Shown piece after piece: positions 15,150 through 23,431 of a stretch of 50,874 bases of DNA (position 1 is its first letter; every line of letters begins with the position of its first letter). The position numbers were made by a program, and so were the translations under genes. Where the stretch lies: the NCBI GenBank assembly GCA_036676355.1, contig JAKFDA010000008.1, forward strand, positions 1 through 50,874, in the 5' to 3' direction. Source of the stretch: ZC4RG42 sp036676355. GTDB lineage: Bacteria > Pseudomonadota > Gammaproteobacteria > Burkholderiales > SG8-39. The notes under the pieces are model-generated. The model did no database searches, had not been told where the DNA came from, and saw only the letters and a program-made list of their open reading frames with translations.

Positions 15150-16516
15150 TCAAACCGCGTGTACTGACCGAGGAAGGTCAGATCGATGTGCCCGATCGGG
15201 CCGTTACGCTGTTTGAGAATGAGGATCTCGGCTTTACCCTTGTCCGCCGAATCCTGGTTGTAGACCTCGTCGCGATAGATCGCGAGAATCAGATCGGCAT
15301 CCTGCTCGATGGCGCCCGATTCGCGCAGGTCGGACATCACCGGACGCTTGTTGGGCCGTTGCTCCAGACTGCGGTTGAGTTGCGACAGCGCGATCACCGG
15401 CACGTGCAGTTCCTTGGCCAGCGCTTTGAGCGAGCGCGAGATTTCCGAAATCTCGGTGGCACGGTTTTCGCCGCTGCCCATGCTCGAACCCGACATGAGC
15501 TGTAGATAGTCAATGATGATCACGCCCAGCTTGCCGTACTGACGATGCAGGCGCCGCGCGCGAGCGCGCAATTCGAGCGAGTTGAGCGCAGGCGTTTCGT
15601 CGATGTGAATCGGCGCGCTGTGCAGCTTGCCGACCGCGTCGGTCAACTGGCTCCAGTCCTGATCGGTCAGGCGCGCGGTGCGCAGCTTGTGCTGATCGAT
15701 ACGGCCGATGGAGCCGAGCATTCGCGCCGCCAACTGTGTGCCGGCCATTTCCATACTGAACACCGCCACCGGCAACCCGCTTTGCACGCCGATGTTCTCG
15801 CCGATATTCAGCGCGAACGCGGTCTTGCCCATGCTGGGGCGGCCGGCGATGATGATGAGGTCGCCTTCCTGCAGCCCCGAGGTCATGTTGTCCAGCTCGG
15901 CATACCCGGTCGGAATGCCGGTGATGTCCGAGGGATTGTCACGGCTATAGAGAAAATCGACACGCTCCATCACCTGCGTGAGCAGTTGATTGATGTCGGT
16001 GAAGCCCTGCCGCCCGCGCGAACCGCTTTCGGCGATTTCCATCACCTTCGACTCGGCTTCGTCGAGCAACTGACCGACATGCTTGCCGAGCGGGTTCAGC
16101 GCGCTGTCGGCGATCTCCGTCCCGACCGCGACCAATCGACGCATGACGGCGCGCTCGTGCACGATCTCGGCATAGCGGCGGATGTTGTGCGCCGACGGCG
16201 TGTTCTGCGCCAACATGCCGAGATAGGCGAGGCCGCCGGTCTTGTCCTTGTCTTCGCAGGAGTCGATGGACTCGTGCACCGTCACCACGTCGGCCGGCTT
16301 GGCGTCGCCGATGAGGCGGGCAATGTGGCGATAAATGCGGCGATGATCGTCGCGGTAGAAATCGTCCACGGCGAGCACGTCGCCGATGCGATCCCATGCC
16401 GCGTTGTCGAGCAACAACCCACCCAGCACCGATTGCTCCGCTTCGATCGAATGCGGGGGAATGCGCAGGTTGAGCACCTGCGGATCGACGGCAACTTGTG
16501 TGGACGACTGGGCCAT
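15122..16516 (-). CDS. dnaB: Replicative DNA helicase DnaB
   Basis: 464 residues, a full-length hexameric 5'-3' helicase that unwinds the replication fork. The N-terminal DnaB domain starts LRIPPHSIEAEQSVLGGLLLD (residues 18-38). The RecA-like domain has Walker A GRPSMGKT at 225-232 and Walker B-like VIIIDYLQLM; the C-terminal signature EISRSLKALAKEL...ALSQLNR is intact. No intein interrupts the usual insertion sites. It is downstream of rplI, separated by 205 nt with a terminator and a candidate promoter, so it can be transcribed alone. Confidence 0.98.
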   Translation of the reverse strand: MAQSSTQVAVDPQVLNLRIPPHSIEAEQSVLGGLLLDNAAWDRIGDVLAVDDFYRDDHRRIYRHIARLIGDAKPADVVTVHESIDSCEDKDKTGGLAYLGMLAQNTPSAHNIRRYAEIVHERAVMRRLVAVGTEIADSALNPLGKHVGQLLDEAESKVMEIAESGSRGRQGFTDINQLLTQVMERVDFLYSRDNPSDITGIPTGYAELDNMTSGLQEGDLIIIAGRPSMGKTAFALNIGENIGVQSGLPVAVFSMEMAGTQLAARMLGSIGRIDQHKLRTARLTDQDWSQLTDAVGKLHSAPIHIDETPALNSLELRARARRLHRQYGKLGVIIIDYLQLMSGSSMGSGENRATEISEISRSLKALAKELHVPVIALSQLNRSLEQRPNKRPVMSDLRESGAIEQDADLILAIYRDEVYNQDSADKGKAEILILKQRNGPIGHIDLTFLGQYTRFENYASPNRF

Positions 16517-16577
16517 GCGTAAGAGGGACGCCGCACTCGCCAGAGGCGAAGCGCAAAAACGTTAAACGGGAAGAGGC

Positions 16578-16605
16578 ATTCTAACCGCTGGGAAAAGTCT
16601 GGCCA
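16578..16605 (-). promoter_or_regulatory. Candidate sigma-70 promoter for dnaB
   Basis: On the minus strand TGGCCA (16605-16600) and TAGAAT (16583-16578) are separated by 16 nt, about 60 nt before the dnaB ATG. The -10 box is good; the -35 box matches four of six. Confidence 0.4.
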
Positions 16606-16665
16606 GGGTTTTTCGCCCGCCCGCGATATCACAAGGCCGAACGCCGTGAGATATGCGGCATGGGC

Positions 16666-16696
16666 AAAAAAAGAAGGGGCCCTTGCGGGCCCCTTC
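16666..16696 (-). terminator. Intrinsic terminator after rplI
   Basis: On the minus strand GAAGGGGCC, a 6-nt loop and GGCCCCTTC (16696-16673) are followed by seven T residues (16672-16666). This is a strong rho-independent terminator 25 nt after the rplI stop, which should separate the ribosomal genes from dnaB. Confidence 0.92.
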
Positions 16697-16721
16697 GCCT
16701 TCGACATCGGTGCGGTGCGCT

Positions 16722-17177
16722 TCAGACGGTGTGTTCGCCCAGCACGGCAACCTTGATGTTGATGACCACATCGGTATGCAGCGAAACCGAGACGTCGTGA
16801 TCGCCGACGACCTTGAGCGGACCCTGCGGCAGACGAACCGCCGCGCGTTCCACCGGATGGCCCTGCGCTTCCAGCGCTTCGGCGATATCGAAGGTCGAGA
16901 CCGAACCGAACAGGCGGCCATCCACACCGGCCTTGCGCGTGATCTGCACGGTCAGACCGTCGATCTCCGCGCCTTTGGCCTGTGCTGCAGCCAGTTGTTC
17001 GGCCTGCACCTTTTCCAGCTCGGCACGGCGCGTTTCGAACTCGGCCAGGTTGGCCGGCGTTGCACGCTTCGCCTTGCGTTGCGGAATCAGGAAATTGCGG
17101 GCGTAGCCGTCCTTGACTTTGACGACGTCGCCGAGGCCACCGAGGTTGATCACTTTTTCGAGCAGAATGATTTGCAT
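16722..17177 (-). CDS. rplI: 50S ribosomal protein L9
   Basis: 151 residues, the usual length. The N-terminal domain MQIILLEKVINLGGLGDVVK and the signature KDGYARNFLIPQRKA (22-36) are standard. A central helix (TPANLAEFETRRAELEKVQ) and a C-terminal RNA-binding domain follow. It binds domain V of 23S rRNA near the L1 stalk and helps keep the reading frame. It lies 13 nt after rpsR and is followed by a strong terminator. Confidence 0.98.
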   Translation of the reverse strand: MQIILLEKVINLGGLGDVVKVKDGYARNFLIPQRKAKRATPANLAEFETRRAELEKVQAEQLAAAQAKGAEIDGLTVQITRKAGVDGRLFGSVSTFDIAEALEAQGHPVERAAVRLPQGPLKVVGDHDVSVSLHTDVVINIKVAVLGEHTV

Positions 17178-17190
17178 GTTTCCGCTCTCC

Positions 17191-17496
17191 TTAGTGACGG
17201 TCGGTGTAAGGCAGCAGCGCGAGATAACGCGCGCGCTCGATGGCGCTGCCCAACTGGCGTTGGTAGCCGGTCTTCGTGCCGGTGATACGTGCAGGAATGA
17301 TCTTGCCGTTCTCGCTGACGAAATCCTTCAGCAGATCGACATCCTTGTAATCGATCCATTCGATTTTTTCCGCCGTGAAACGGCAGAACTTGCGGCGCTT
17401 GAATAACGCGCGGCCGCCTTCGCGACCTTTGCGTCCGTCCTTGCCTTTGCCTTTGGCGTTGCGGCCGCCGCTACGGCCTCTGCTTGGTGGGGGCAT
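17191..17496 (-). CDS. rpsR: 30S ribosomal protein S18
   Basis: 101 residues; S18 is usually 75-95. The core from FKRRKFCRFTAEKIEWIDYKD to RQLGSAIERARYLALLPYTDRH is complete. The extra length is an N-terminal basic, Gly/Arg/Lys-rich tail of about 30 residues (RGRSGGRNAKGKGKDGRKGR), probably disordered and rRNA-contacting. It pairs with S6 on the small-subunit platform. The start overlaps the end of priB by 26 nt. A shorter start within the basic tail cannot be excluded. Confidence 0.95.
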   Translation of the reverse strand: MPPPSRGRSGGRNAKGKGKDGRKGREGGRALFKRRKFCRFTAEKIEWIDYKDVDLLKDFVSENGKIIPARITGTKTGYQRQLGSAIERARYLALLPYTDRH

Positions 17497-17806
17497 CGTT
17501 TGCTCCTTCCTTGAATTCGATAGTGTTCACATGCAACACCAGCTGTCTGCTCGATCGGCTCCTGGGAGCCACGAATCCGCTCAATCGCATCGCGATGCCG
17601 AGCGGAGCGCCTGCCACCAGTTTTGCCTGCTCCTGCACCGCCATGCACCCCAGGTCGAGTTCGACCTGCCTGGGCGTCCCCGCTTCCAATTGCTCGGAAG
17701 CGTGGGCGATGCGGAAGTTGACGATCGGGACTCCGGCCGGCGTGTACCGCAGCGCATCGCGCTCGGTGAGGTTGCCGGTCAGGACGAGCTGATTGTCGCG
17801 ATTCAA
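17471..17806 (-). CDS. priB: Primosomal replication protein N
   Basis: 111 residues with an OB-fold: NQLVLTGNLTERDALRYTPAGVPIVNF, then RQVELDLGCMAVQEQAKLV and RQLVLHVNTIEF. PriB binds single-stranded DNA and PriA to restart stalled replication forks. The start is a TTG at 17806, three nt after the rpsF stop, chosen because it gives the family N terminus; translation is probably coupled to rpsF. Its last 26 nt overlap rpsR. Confidence 0.92.
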   Translation of the reverse strand: MNRDNQLVLTGNLTERDALRYTPAGVPIVNFRIAHASEQLEAGTPRQVELDLGCMAVQEQAKLVAGAPLGIAMRLSGFVAPRSRSSRQLVLHVNTIEFKEGANDAPTKQRP

Positions 17807-17809
17807 TCG

Positions 17810-18214
17810 TTAAGCGCTGACAGCCGGCTGTTCGGCTTCCGTCTCGGCGGGCTTCGCTTCCTTGGCCGGCTGAGGTTCGAGCACCGAACGCGACTTCTCT
17901 TCCTTCATCATCGGCGAAGGCGCGCTTACGGCGTGCTTCATTTTCACGACGAGATGACGCAATACGGCGTCATTGAATTTGAAGGCGTGTTCCAGTTCGG
18001 TCAGCGTCTCGGCGTCGCACTCGATGTTCATGAGTACGTAGTGCGCCTTGTGAATCTTGGCGATCGGATAGGCGAGCTGGCGACGGCCCCAGTCTTCCAG
18101 ACGATGGATCTTGCCGTTGCGCGTGGTCACAGCCGCGCGATAACGCTCGATCATCGCCGGGACCTGTTCACTCTGGTCCGGATGGACGATGAATACGATT
18201 TCGTAATGACGCAT
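17810..18214 (-). CDS. rpsF: 30S ribosomal protein S6
   Basis: 134 residues from ATG 18214 (MRHYEIVFIVHPDQSEQ), supported by AAAAGGAG six nt upstream; an upstream in-frame start at 18247 is rejected. The ferredoxin-like core includes RLEDWGRRQLAYPIAKIHKAHYV and NIECDAETLTELEHAF. The C-terminal 35 residues are rich in Ala, Pro, Glu and Lys, as in other proteobacterial S6 tails. It binds S18 on the 30S platform. First gene of the rpsF-priB-rpsR-rplI operon. Confidence 0.97.
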   Translation of the reverse strand: MRHYEIVFIVHPDQSEQVPAMIERYRAAVTTRNGKIHRLEDWGRRQLAYPIAKIHKAHYVLMNIECDAETLTELEHAFKFNDAVLRHLVVKMKHAVSAPSPMMKEEKSRSVLEPQPAKEAKPAETEAEQPAVSA

Positions 18215-18235
18215 GCACACTCCTTTTGGGCTAAG

Positions 18236-18262
18236 TCCTTCCGTCATGCGATACGGTAAGGA
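18236..18262 (-). promoter_or_regulatory. Candidate S6:S18 autoregulatory leader hairpin
   Basis: In the rpsF leader, TCCTT-A-CCG pairs with CGG-AAGGA around a 10-nt loop (18262-18236, minus strand), 21 nt before the ATG. A hairpin carrying a conserved CCG is known in rpsF leaders, where the S6:S18 complex represses its own mRNA. I match it by eye only. Confidence 0.35.
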
Positions 18263-18295
18263 AAGGTTGTCCCGGCAATCCCGGGAAAGCCGCCG

Positions 18296-18324
18296 ATTAT
18301 AGCGGCCGGCGTTGGTCGAAACAA
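18296..18324 (-). promoter_or_regulatory. Sigma-70 promoter of the rpsF operon
   Basis: On the minus strand TTGTTT (18324-18319), 17 nt and a perfect TATAAT (18301-18296) lie 82 nt upstream of the rpsF ATG. Transcription would start near 18289, giving a leader of about 75 nt that includes the candidate S6:S18 hairpin. Confidence 0.7.
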
Positions 18325-18356
18325 GTCAAATCAAGAAGATGGGCGGCAGAGATCGG

Positions 18357-18441
18357 CCGTTCATGGTTCGAGCGCCTCACCGCGAACGGCTTAAAACCGT
18401 TCGCCCTAAGCCGCCCAAAGGGCGAGTCGAAGGGTGAACGG
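18357..18441. repeat. Pair of family-2 palindromes between rpsF and rlmB
   Basis: 18357-18389 (CCGTTCATGGTTCGAG through CGCGAACGG) and 18397-18441 (CCGTTCGCCCTAAGCC through AAGGGTGAACGG) have the same ends and order as the pair after phoH. They lie just downstream of the rlmB stop and upstream of the rpsF promoter, and could end rlmB transcription. Confidence 0.8.
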
Positions 18442-18453
18442 GCGATCGCTACG

Positions 18454-19200
18454 CTACTGGATTTGCGCCATCCGGCGTCGCGCGGATTCGTAAAGGCAGA
18501 TTCCGGCAGCCACCGACACATTCAGGCTTTCGACCTGCCCGAACATCGGAATGCGCACCACCAGATCGCAATGTTCACGGGTCAGGCGGCGCATCCCCTC
18601 GCCCTCCGAGCCCAGCACCCAGGCAATCGCAGGCGGCAGGTCGGCGCGATAAAGATCAGTCTCCGCTTCGTCGGCCGCGCCGACGATCCAGATATTGCGT
18701 TCCTTCAGCTCATCCAGCGTGCGCGCCAGATTGGTGACGACGAAATACGGCACGCTGTCGGCCGCGCCGCTTGCCACCTTGATGGCGGCCGCGGAGAGCC
18801 CCGCGCTGCGATCCTTGGGTGCGATCACCGCATGCGCGCCGGCGGCATCGGCTACGCGCAACGCCGCGCCCAGATTGTGCGGATCGGTCACGCCGTCGAG
18901 CACCAGCAACAACGGTGGCGCGCCCAGTTGGTCGAGAAAATCGTCAAGACTCGCACGCGGCTGGCGCGTGATCACGCCCGCGACCACGCCCTGGTGACGC
19001 GCGCCGCTTGCCATGCCGTCGAGCCGCGCCGCCGAGACCTGCATGACGCGCACGCCACGCGCTTCGGCGAGCTTGACCAGATCGCGCGAGCGCGGATCGC
19101 TGCGCGTCGCATCGACGTAAAGTTCCTGCACCGATTCCGCATCGCTGCGCAGGCGCGACTGCACGGCATGGAAGCCGTGGATAAAAGAAAGTTTGCTCAT
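18454..19200 (-). CDS. rlmB: 23S rRNA (guanosine-2251-2'-O)-methyltransferase
   Basis: 248 residues, a SPOUT (TrmH-type) methyltransferase that modifies G2251 in the P-loop of 23S rRNA using SAM. N-terminal substrate-binding domain starts FIHGFHAVQSRL; motif 1 VTDPHNLGAALRVADAAG, motif 2 AWVLGSEGEGMRRL and motif 3 FGQVESLNVSVAAGICLYE are intact, including the knot. Its ATG overlaps the TGA of rnr (ATGA), indicating coupled translation. Confidence 0.96.
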   Translation of the reverse strand: MSKLSFIHGFHAVQSRLRSDAESVQELYVDATRSDPRSRDLVKLAEARGVRVMQVSAARLDGMASGARHQGVVAGVITRQPRASLDDFLDQLGAPPLLLVLDGVTDPHNLGAALRVADAAGAHAVIAPKDRSAGLSAAAIKVASGAADSVPYFVVTNLARTLDELKERNIWIVGAADEAETDLYRADLPPAIAWVLGSEGEGMRRLTREHCDLVVRIPMFGQVESLNVSVAAGICLYESARRRMAQIQ

Positions 19201-21380
19201 TCTTTAGCGTCGGCCAGCACGAAGTCGATGCGGCTCTGCTCCAGATCCACACGCGCCACGCGCACCCGTACACGATCGGCGAGTCTGAAGCGCTTGTTGG
19301 TGCGCTCGCCGCGCATTTCGTGTAATGCGGCGTCGAACCGGAAGTAGTCGTGGCCCAGTTCCGACACGTGCACGAGTCCTTCCACATACACGTCGTCGAG
19401 CGCAACGAAAATACCGAAACTCGTCACGGCGCTGATGCTGCCCTCGAACTCCTCGCCGACCTTGTCCTGCATGTAGTAGGACTTCAGCCACGCCACCACA
19501 TCGCGCGTTGCGTCGTCGGCGCGGCGCTCGGTCATCGAGCAGTGCACGCCGAGTTCGTGCCAGTCGCCCGGCTGGTAATGCGCACCATCCAGCACTGCCT
19601 TGATCGACCGATGGATCAGCAGATCCGGATAGCGGCGAATGGGCGAGGTGAAATGCGTGTATCCCTCATAGGCAAGCCCGAAGTGTCCCTGGTTGTCCGG
19701 GCTGTAGACGGCCTGCTGCAATGAGCGCAGCAACACCGTCTGCAACAGTTGAATGTCAGGCCGGTCCTTGATGCTGTCGAGCAGCTTGGCGTACTGCTTG
19801 GCCGTCGGCTTGTCGCCGCCGGGCAATTGCAGGCCGAAGCTTTTGAGAAATTCGCGCAGACGTTCGAGCTTTTCCGGCGTCGGTCCTTCGTGCACGCGAT
19901 AAAGCGTGGGATGCTCGTTGGTCTGCAGAAAATCGGACGCGCAGACGTTCGCCGCAAGCATGCATTCCTCGATGAGTTTATGGGCCTCATTGCGTGGTGC
20001 GGGAATGATGCGTTCGATCTTGCCGTTGTCGTCGAAAACCATTTGCGTCTCGATGGTCTCGAAATCGATCGCGCCGCGCTTTTCGCGCGCCTGCAGCAGC
20101 GCCTTGAACACGCCATTCAACGTTTCCAGCGGCACGCGCAGAAATTCCGGCACCGGCTCGACATCGGCCTCCAGGCCGTACAGCAGCTTTGCAACGCGAG
20201 TGTAGGTCAGTCGCGCGTGCGAACGAATCACGGCGCGATAGAACTTATACGGTCCGAGTTCGCCCTTGTGGGACACGACGACTTCGCACACCATCGCCAG
20301 ACGATCTTCGTTCGGGTTGAGCGAACAAAGGCCGTTCGACAGCTTCTCCGGCAGCATCGGGATCACCCGCCGCGGAAAATAGACGGAGTTGCCGCGCTCG
20401 CGCGCGTCCCCATCCAGCCCATCGTTCGATGCGACGTAGTGACTGACGTCGGCAATCGCGACGTAAAGTTTGTAACCCTTGCCCTGGCGCTCGCAATATA
20501 CCGCGTCATCGAAATCCTTGGCCGTCTCGCCGTCGATGGTCACCAGCGGAAAGGCGCGCAAATCGACGCGATCGCCGATATCCGCCTTGCGTACCGCTTT
20601 CGGCAGTTTGGCTGCCAACCGTTGCGCTTCCTTGGAAAATTCATACGGCAGATCATGCTTGCGCAAGGCGATTTCGATTTCCATGCCGGGATCGCCGAAA
20701 TCTCCCAGCACTTCGACGATTTTGCCGATGGGCTTGGCATAACGCCCCGGTTGCTCGACCAGTTCCGCGGTGACGATCTGCCCTTCCCTGGCGCTCGCCC
20801 TGCCACCCTGCTCGATCAGGATGTCATGATTGATGCGCTTATCCGCAGGCGCGATAAACCAGATACCGCGTTCCTTCATCAGGCGCCCGACCACGCGCCT
20901 CTGCCCACGCTCGAGTATTTCGACGATCGTGGCCTCTCGCCGCCCGCGTCGGTCGAGCGCCCCGGGTCGCACCATGACCCGGTCGCCATGCATCACTTGC
21001 TGCATCTCGTTCGGGTTGAGAAAGAGATCGCCGCCGCCCTCGTCGGGAATCACAAAGCCGTAGCCCTCGCGATGCGCTTCGATGCGCCCGGCGATGAGAT
21101 CGAGTTTTTCCGCAACCAGGATCTGATCCTTGCGATTGCGCAGAATCTGTCCGTTGCGTTCCATCGCCGCGATGCGCCGCGCGAAGCCCTCGGCTTCCTC
21201 CGGCTTGATCTCGAGCAACTTGGCCAGGCGTTTTTCCTCGACCGGCACGCCTTCTTCTTCGAGCACTTGCAAGATGTACTCACGGCTGGGCAGCGGCTCG
21301 GCGTAACGGCTGGCCTCGCGCTCCCAGAAGGGGTCTTTTTTTTGTCGCGCGCTGGCGCTTTTTTTAGATCGCGATTTCAT
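19197..21380 (-). CDS. rnr: Ribonuclease R
   Basis: 727 residues from ATG 21380; a TTG three codons upstream is possible. This 3'-5' exoribonuclease degrades structured RNA and helps tmRNA-linked quality control. Domains in order: a Lys/Arg-rich start, a helix-turn-helix-like segment (REYILQVLEEEGVPVEEKRLAKLL), two cold-shock domains, the RNB catalytic domain with IDGETAKDFDDAVYCE carrying the metal-binding aspartates and TSPIRRYPDLLIHR, and an S1 domain (GEEFEGSISAVTSFGIFVAL). The C-terminal basic tail found in E. coli is nearly absent. It overlaps rlmB by 4 nt. Its start lies against the divergent tRNA-Leu promoter. Confidence 0.96.
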   Translation of the reverse strand: MKSRSKKSASARQKKDPFWEREASRYAEPLPSREYILQVLEEEGVPVEEKRLAKLLEIKPEEAEGFARRIAAMERNGQILRNRKDQILVAEKLDLIAGRIEAHREGYGFVIPDEGGGDLFLNPNEMQQVMHGDRVMVRPGALDRRGRREATIVEILERGQRRVVGRLMKERGIWFIAPADKRINHDILIEQGGRASAREGQIVTAELVEQPGRYAKPIGKIVEVLGDFGDPGMEIEIALRKHDLPYEFSKEAQRLAAKLPKAVRKADIGDRVDLRAFPLVTIDGETAKDFDDAVYCERQGKGYKLYVAIADVSHYVASNDGLDGDARERGNSVYFPRRVIPMLPEKLSNGLCSLNPNEDRLAMVCEVVVSHKGELGPYKFYRAVIRSHARLTYTRVAKLLYGLEADVEPVPEFLRVPLETLNGVFKALLQAREKRGAIDFETIETQMVFDDNGKIERIIPAPRNEAHKLIEECMLAANVCASDFLQTNEHPTLYRVHEGPTPEKLERLREFLKSFGLQLPGGDKPTAKQYAKLLDSIKDRPDIQLLQTVLLRSLQQAVYSPDNQGHFGLAYEGYTHFTSPIRRYPDLLIHRSIKAVLDGAHYQPGDWHELGVHCSMTERRADDATRDVVAWLKSYYMQDKVGEEFEGSISAVTSFGIFVALDDVYVEGLVHVSELGHDYFRFDAALHEMRGERTNKRFRLADRVRVRVARVDLEQSRIDFVLADAKE

Positions 21381-21408
21381 TGAACTCAATTTCCGATTGC
21401 TCTAGAAT
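21380..21408 (+). promoter_or_regulatory. Sigma-70 promoter of tRNA-Leu
   Basis: TTGAAC (21380-21385), 17 nt and TAGAAT (21403-21408) end 11 nt before the tRNA. Transcription would start at about 21415. The -35 box touches the start codon of the divergent rnr gene. Confidence 0.8.
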
Positions 21409-21419
21409 GCGCCCCTCGT

Positions 21420-21506
21420 GCCGAGATGGCGGAATTGGTAGACGCACTAGGTTCAGGTCCTAGCGCCCGCAAGGGTGTGGAGGTTCGAGTCCTCTTCTCG
21501 GCACCA
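21420..21506 (+). tRNA. tRNA-Leu (anticodon CAG)
   Basis: The acceptor stem GCCGAGA (21420-21426) pairs with TCTCGGC (21496-21502). The anticodon arm CTAGG-TTCAGGT-CCTAG gives CAG, reading CTG codons. A long variable arm (GCGCCCGCAAGGGTGT region) is typical of class II leucine tRNAs, and the T arm has GGTTCGAGTCC. A73 and an encoded CCA (21504-21506) complete it. Confidence 0.97.
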
Positions 21507-21560
21507 GCTTTTCCCCGCGCGCGGCGCTGTGCTTCACAGCTTCCGCGCGTTTAAGTTTGT

Positions 21561-21579
21561 CGCTGCCGCAACGGCAGCG
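21561..21579 (-). terminator. GC-rich hairpin after the phosphoribosyltransferase gene
   Basis: CGCTGCCG, a 3-nt loop and CGGCAGCG form an 8-bp stem 12 nt after the minus-strand stop at 21592. There is no T-tract, so termination is uncertain. It sits between the convergent ends of that gene and tRNA-Leu and could serve either strand. Confidence 0.4.
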
Positions 21580-21591
21580 CTTTCCCGACAA

Positions 21592-22098
21592 TCAAGTCGT
21601 CGTTGTTCGCGTAGCGGCCCGCTTGCCCAGTTCGGCGATCGTACTCAGGTCGTAGGGTTCGACGGGGTGATGGATGCTGCAATCGGCGGCCACGACTTCG
21701 ACGTAGTAGTCCGGCTCGAAGTCGGCCCCCTCCTTCAGCCACAACACCGCAGCCCGCAACGCCGCGCATTCGCGCTCCAACCTGCGTTTCGCGCTTGACA
21801 GCGTCGCACCCGAATCGACGAAATCATCGACCAGCAACACACGCTGACCCAGCGTTTCCTCGAGTATCGCGAGGTGCTCGGACAGTATCACTTCACCGCT
21901 CTCGCCGGCGCGCGCGGAACACGAATGCAGAATTGCCAGCGGCGTCCGGTATAGGCGCGACAGCACGTCGCCGACGCGCATTCCGCCGCGCCCCACCGCC
22001 ACGATGTGATCGAAGCGCCAGTCCGAATTGTAGATGGCGCCTGCCAGCCGTTCGATAGTCCGATGGTAATCGGACCAGCTCACGAACAGGTGCGCCAT
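21592..22098 (-). CDS. Phosphoribosyltransferase (hypoxanthine/xanthine type)
   Basis: 168 residues. The PRPP-binding signature VLLVDDFVDSGATL is present, preceded by the N-terminal IVAVGRGGMRVGDVLSR loop. This places it in the type I phosphoribosyltransferases used for purine-base salvage. The exact base cannot be told from sequence alone; hypoxanthine or xanthine is the likeliest, given the purA neighbour. It starts 6 nt after the purA stop and is the last gene of the long minus-strand run. Confidence 0.88.
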   Translation of the reverse strand: MAHLFVSWSDYHRTIERLAGAIYNSDWRFDHIVAVGRGGMRVGDVLSRLYRTPLAILHSCSARAGESGEVILSEHLAILEETLGQRVLLVDDFVDSGATLSSAKRRLERECAALRAAVLWLKEGADFEPDYYVEVVAADCSIHHPVEPYDLSTIAELGKRAATRTTTT

Positions 22099-22104
22099 GT
22101 CGGC

Positions 22105-23397
22105 TTAAAGGTAGGGATGACGACGAACGATGGTTTCTTCGCGGTCCGGGCCAGTGGAAATCACATCGATCGGCACGCCGCAGGCGGCTTCGACGCGATC
22201 CAGATAAGCGCGTGCGTTGCGCGGCAGGGCTTCCAGACGCTTTATGCCCACCGTGCTTTCGGACCAGCCCGCCAAGGTTTCGTACACCGGTTTGCATCGC
22301 GCGCAATCGTCGGCGCCCGCGGGCAGCATATCGGTGCGTTCGCCGTCGATGTCATAGCCGACGCAGAGCTTGAGTTCCTGCATGCCGTCAAGGACGTCAA
22401 GCTTCGTCAGACAGATGCCAGTAATACCGTTGACCTGCGCCGAACGCTTGAGCGCCGCCGCATCGAACCAGCCGCAACGACGCGGACGCCCGGTGACCGA
22501 ACCGAATTCGTTGCCGCGCGCACGCAGGCCCTCGCCGACGTCGTCCTCCAGTTCGGTCGGGAACGGACCGGCGCCGACGCGCGTGGTATAGGCCTTGGTG
22601 ATGCCGAGGATGTAATGCAGATGCTGCGGACCGACCCCGGCACCGGCACACGCCGCACCGGCCACCGTGTTGCTCGATGTGACGAAAGGATAGGTGCCGT
22701 GATCGACGTCGAGCAGCGTGCCCTGCGCGCCTTCGAACAAGAGGTTCTTGCCGGCGGCGTTGGCGTCGCGCAGGGCGCGCGGCACATCGGTCAGCATTTT
22801 CTGTAAGCGCGGCGCGAAGGCGAGCGTTTCGTCGTGCACCTGGTTGTAGTCGAGCGCCTGACCCTTAAGCCAGTGCGTCAGCACGAAGTTGTGATAGTCG
22901 AGCACTTCGCGCAGCTTTTCGGCGAAGCGCTGCGGCACGAAAATGTCCTGCAAGCGGATGGCGCGGCGCGCGACCTTGTCTTCATACGCCGGGCCTATGC
23001 CGCGACCGGTGGTGCCGATCTTGTCGGCGCCCTTGGCGATTTCGCGCGCCTGATCGACGGCAACGTGATACGGCAGGATCAGCGTCACCGCTTCGCTGAT
23101 GCGCAGGCGCGATTCCACATCGACGCCCAACTGCTGCAACTCGCCGATTTCCTGGAACAGCGCGGTGGGCGACAGCACGACGCCGTTGCCGATATAGCAA
23201 TTGACGCCCGCGCGCAGAATGCCCGACGGAATCAGTCGCAGAATCGTCTTCTGCCCGCCGATCACCAGCGTGTGACCGGCATTGTGGCCGCCTTGAAAAC
23301 GCACCACGCCCTGAGCGTGATCGGTCAGCCAATCGACGATCTTCCCCTTGCCTTCGTCACCCCACTGGGTGCCCACTACGACGACGTTCTTTGCCAT
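22105..23397 (-). CDS. purA: Adenylosuccinate synthetase
   Basis: 430 residues, standard length. It joins IMP and aspartate with GTP to form adenylosuccinate, the first step to AMP. The N-terminal GTQWGDEGKGKIVDWLT holds the P-loop, catalytic Asp and Lys; GGHNAGHTLV and GTTGRGIGPAYEDK are the usual IMP-binding motifs; VTGRPRRCGWFDA near residue 300 is conserved. It lies 34 nt after hisZ and 6 nt before the phosphoribosyltransferase. Confidence 0.98.
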   Translation of the reverse strand: MAKNVVVVGTQWGDEGKGKIVDWLTDHAQGVVRFQGGHNAGHTLVIGGQKTILRLIPSGILRAGVNCYIGNGVVLSPTALFQEIGELQQLGVDVESRLRISEAVTLILPYHVAVDQAREIAKGADKIGTTGRGIGPAYEDKVARRAIRLQDIFVPQRFAEKLREVLDYHNFVLTHWLKGQALDYNQVHDETLAFAPRLQKMLTDVPRALRDANAAGKNLLFEGAQGTLLDVDHGTYPFVTSSNTVAGAACAGAGVGPQHLHYILGITKAYTTRVGAGPFPTELEDDVGEGLRARGNEFGSVTGRPRRCGWFDAAALKRSAQVNGITGICLTKLDVLDGMQELKLCVGYDIDGERTDMLPAGADDCARCKPVYETLAGWSESTVGIKRLEALPRNARAYLDRVEAACGVPIDVISTGPDREETIVRRHPYL

Positions 23398-23431
23398 GAA
23401 TTTCTGAAGCGATGCGACCGCGTCGGCGGTC

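Noticed and set aside
15122..16516. Intein in DnaB
   Set aside because: DnaB is a common intein host, but this protein is 464 residues and uninterrupted through the Walker A and later motifs.
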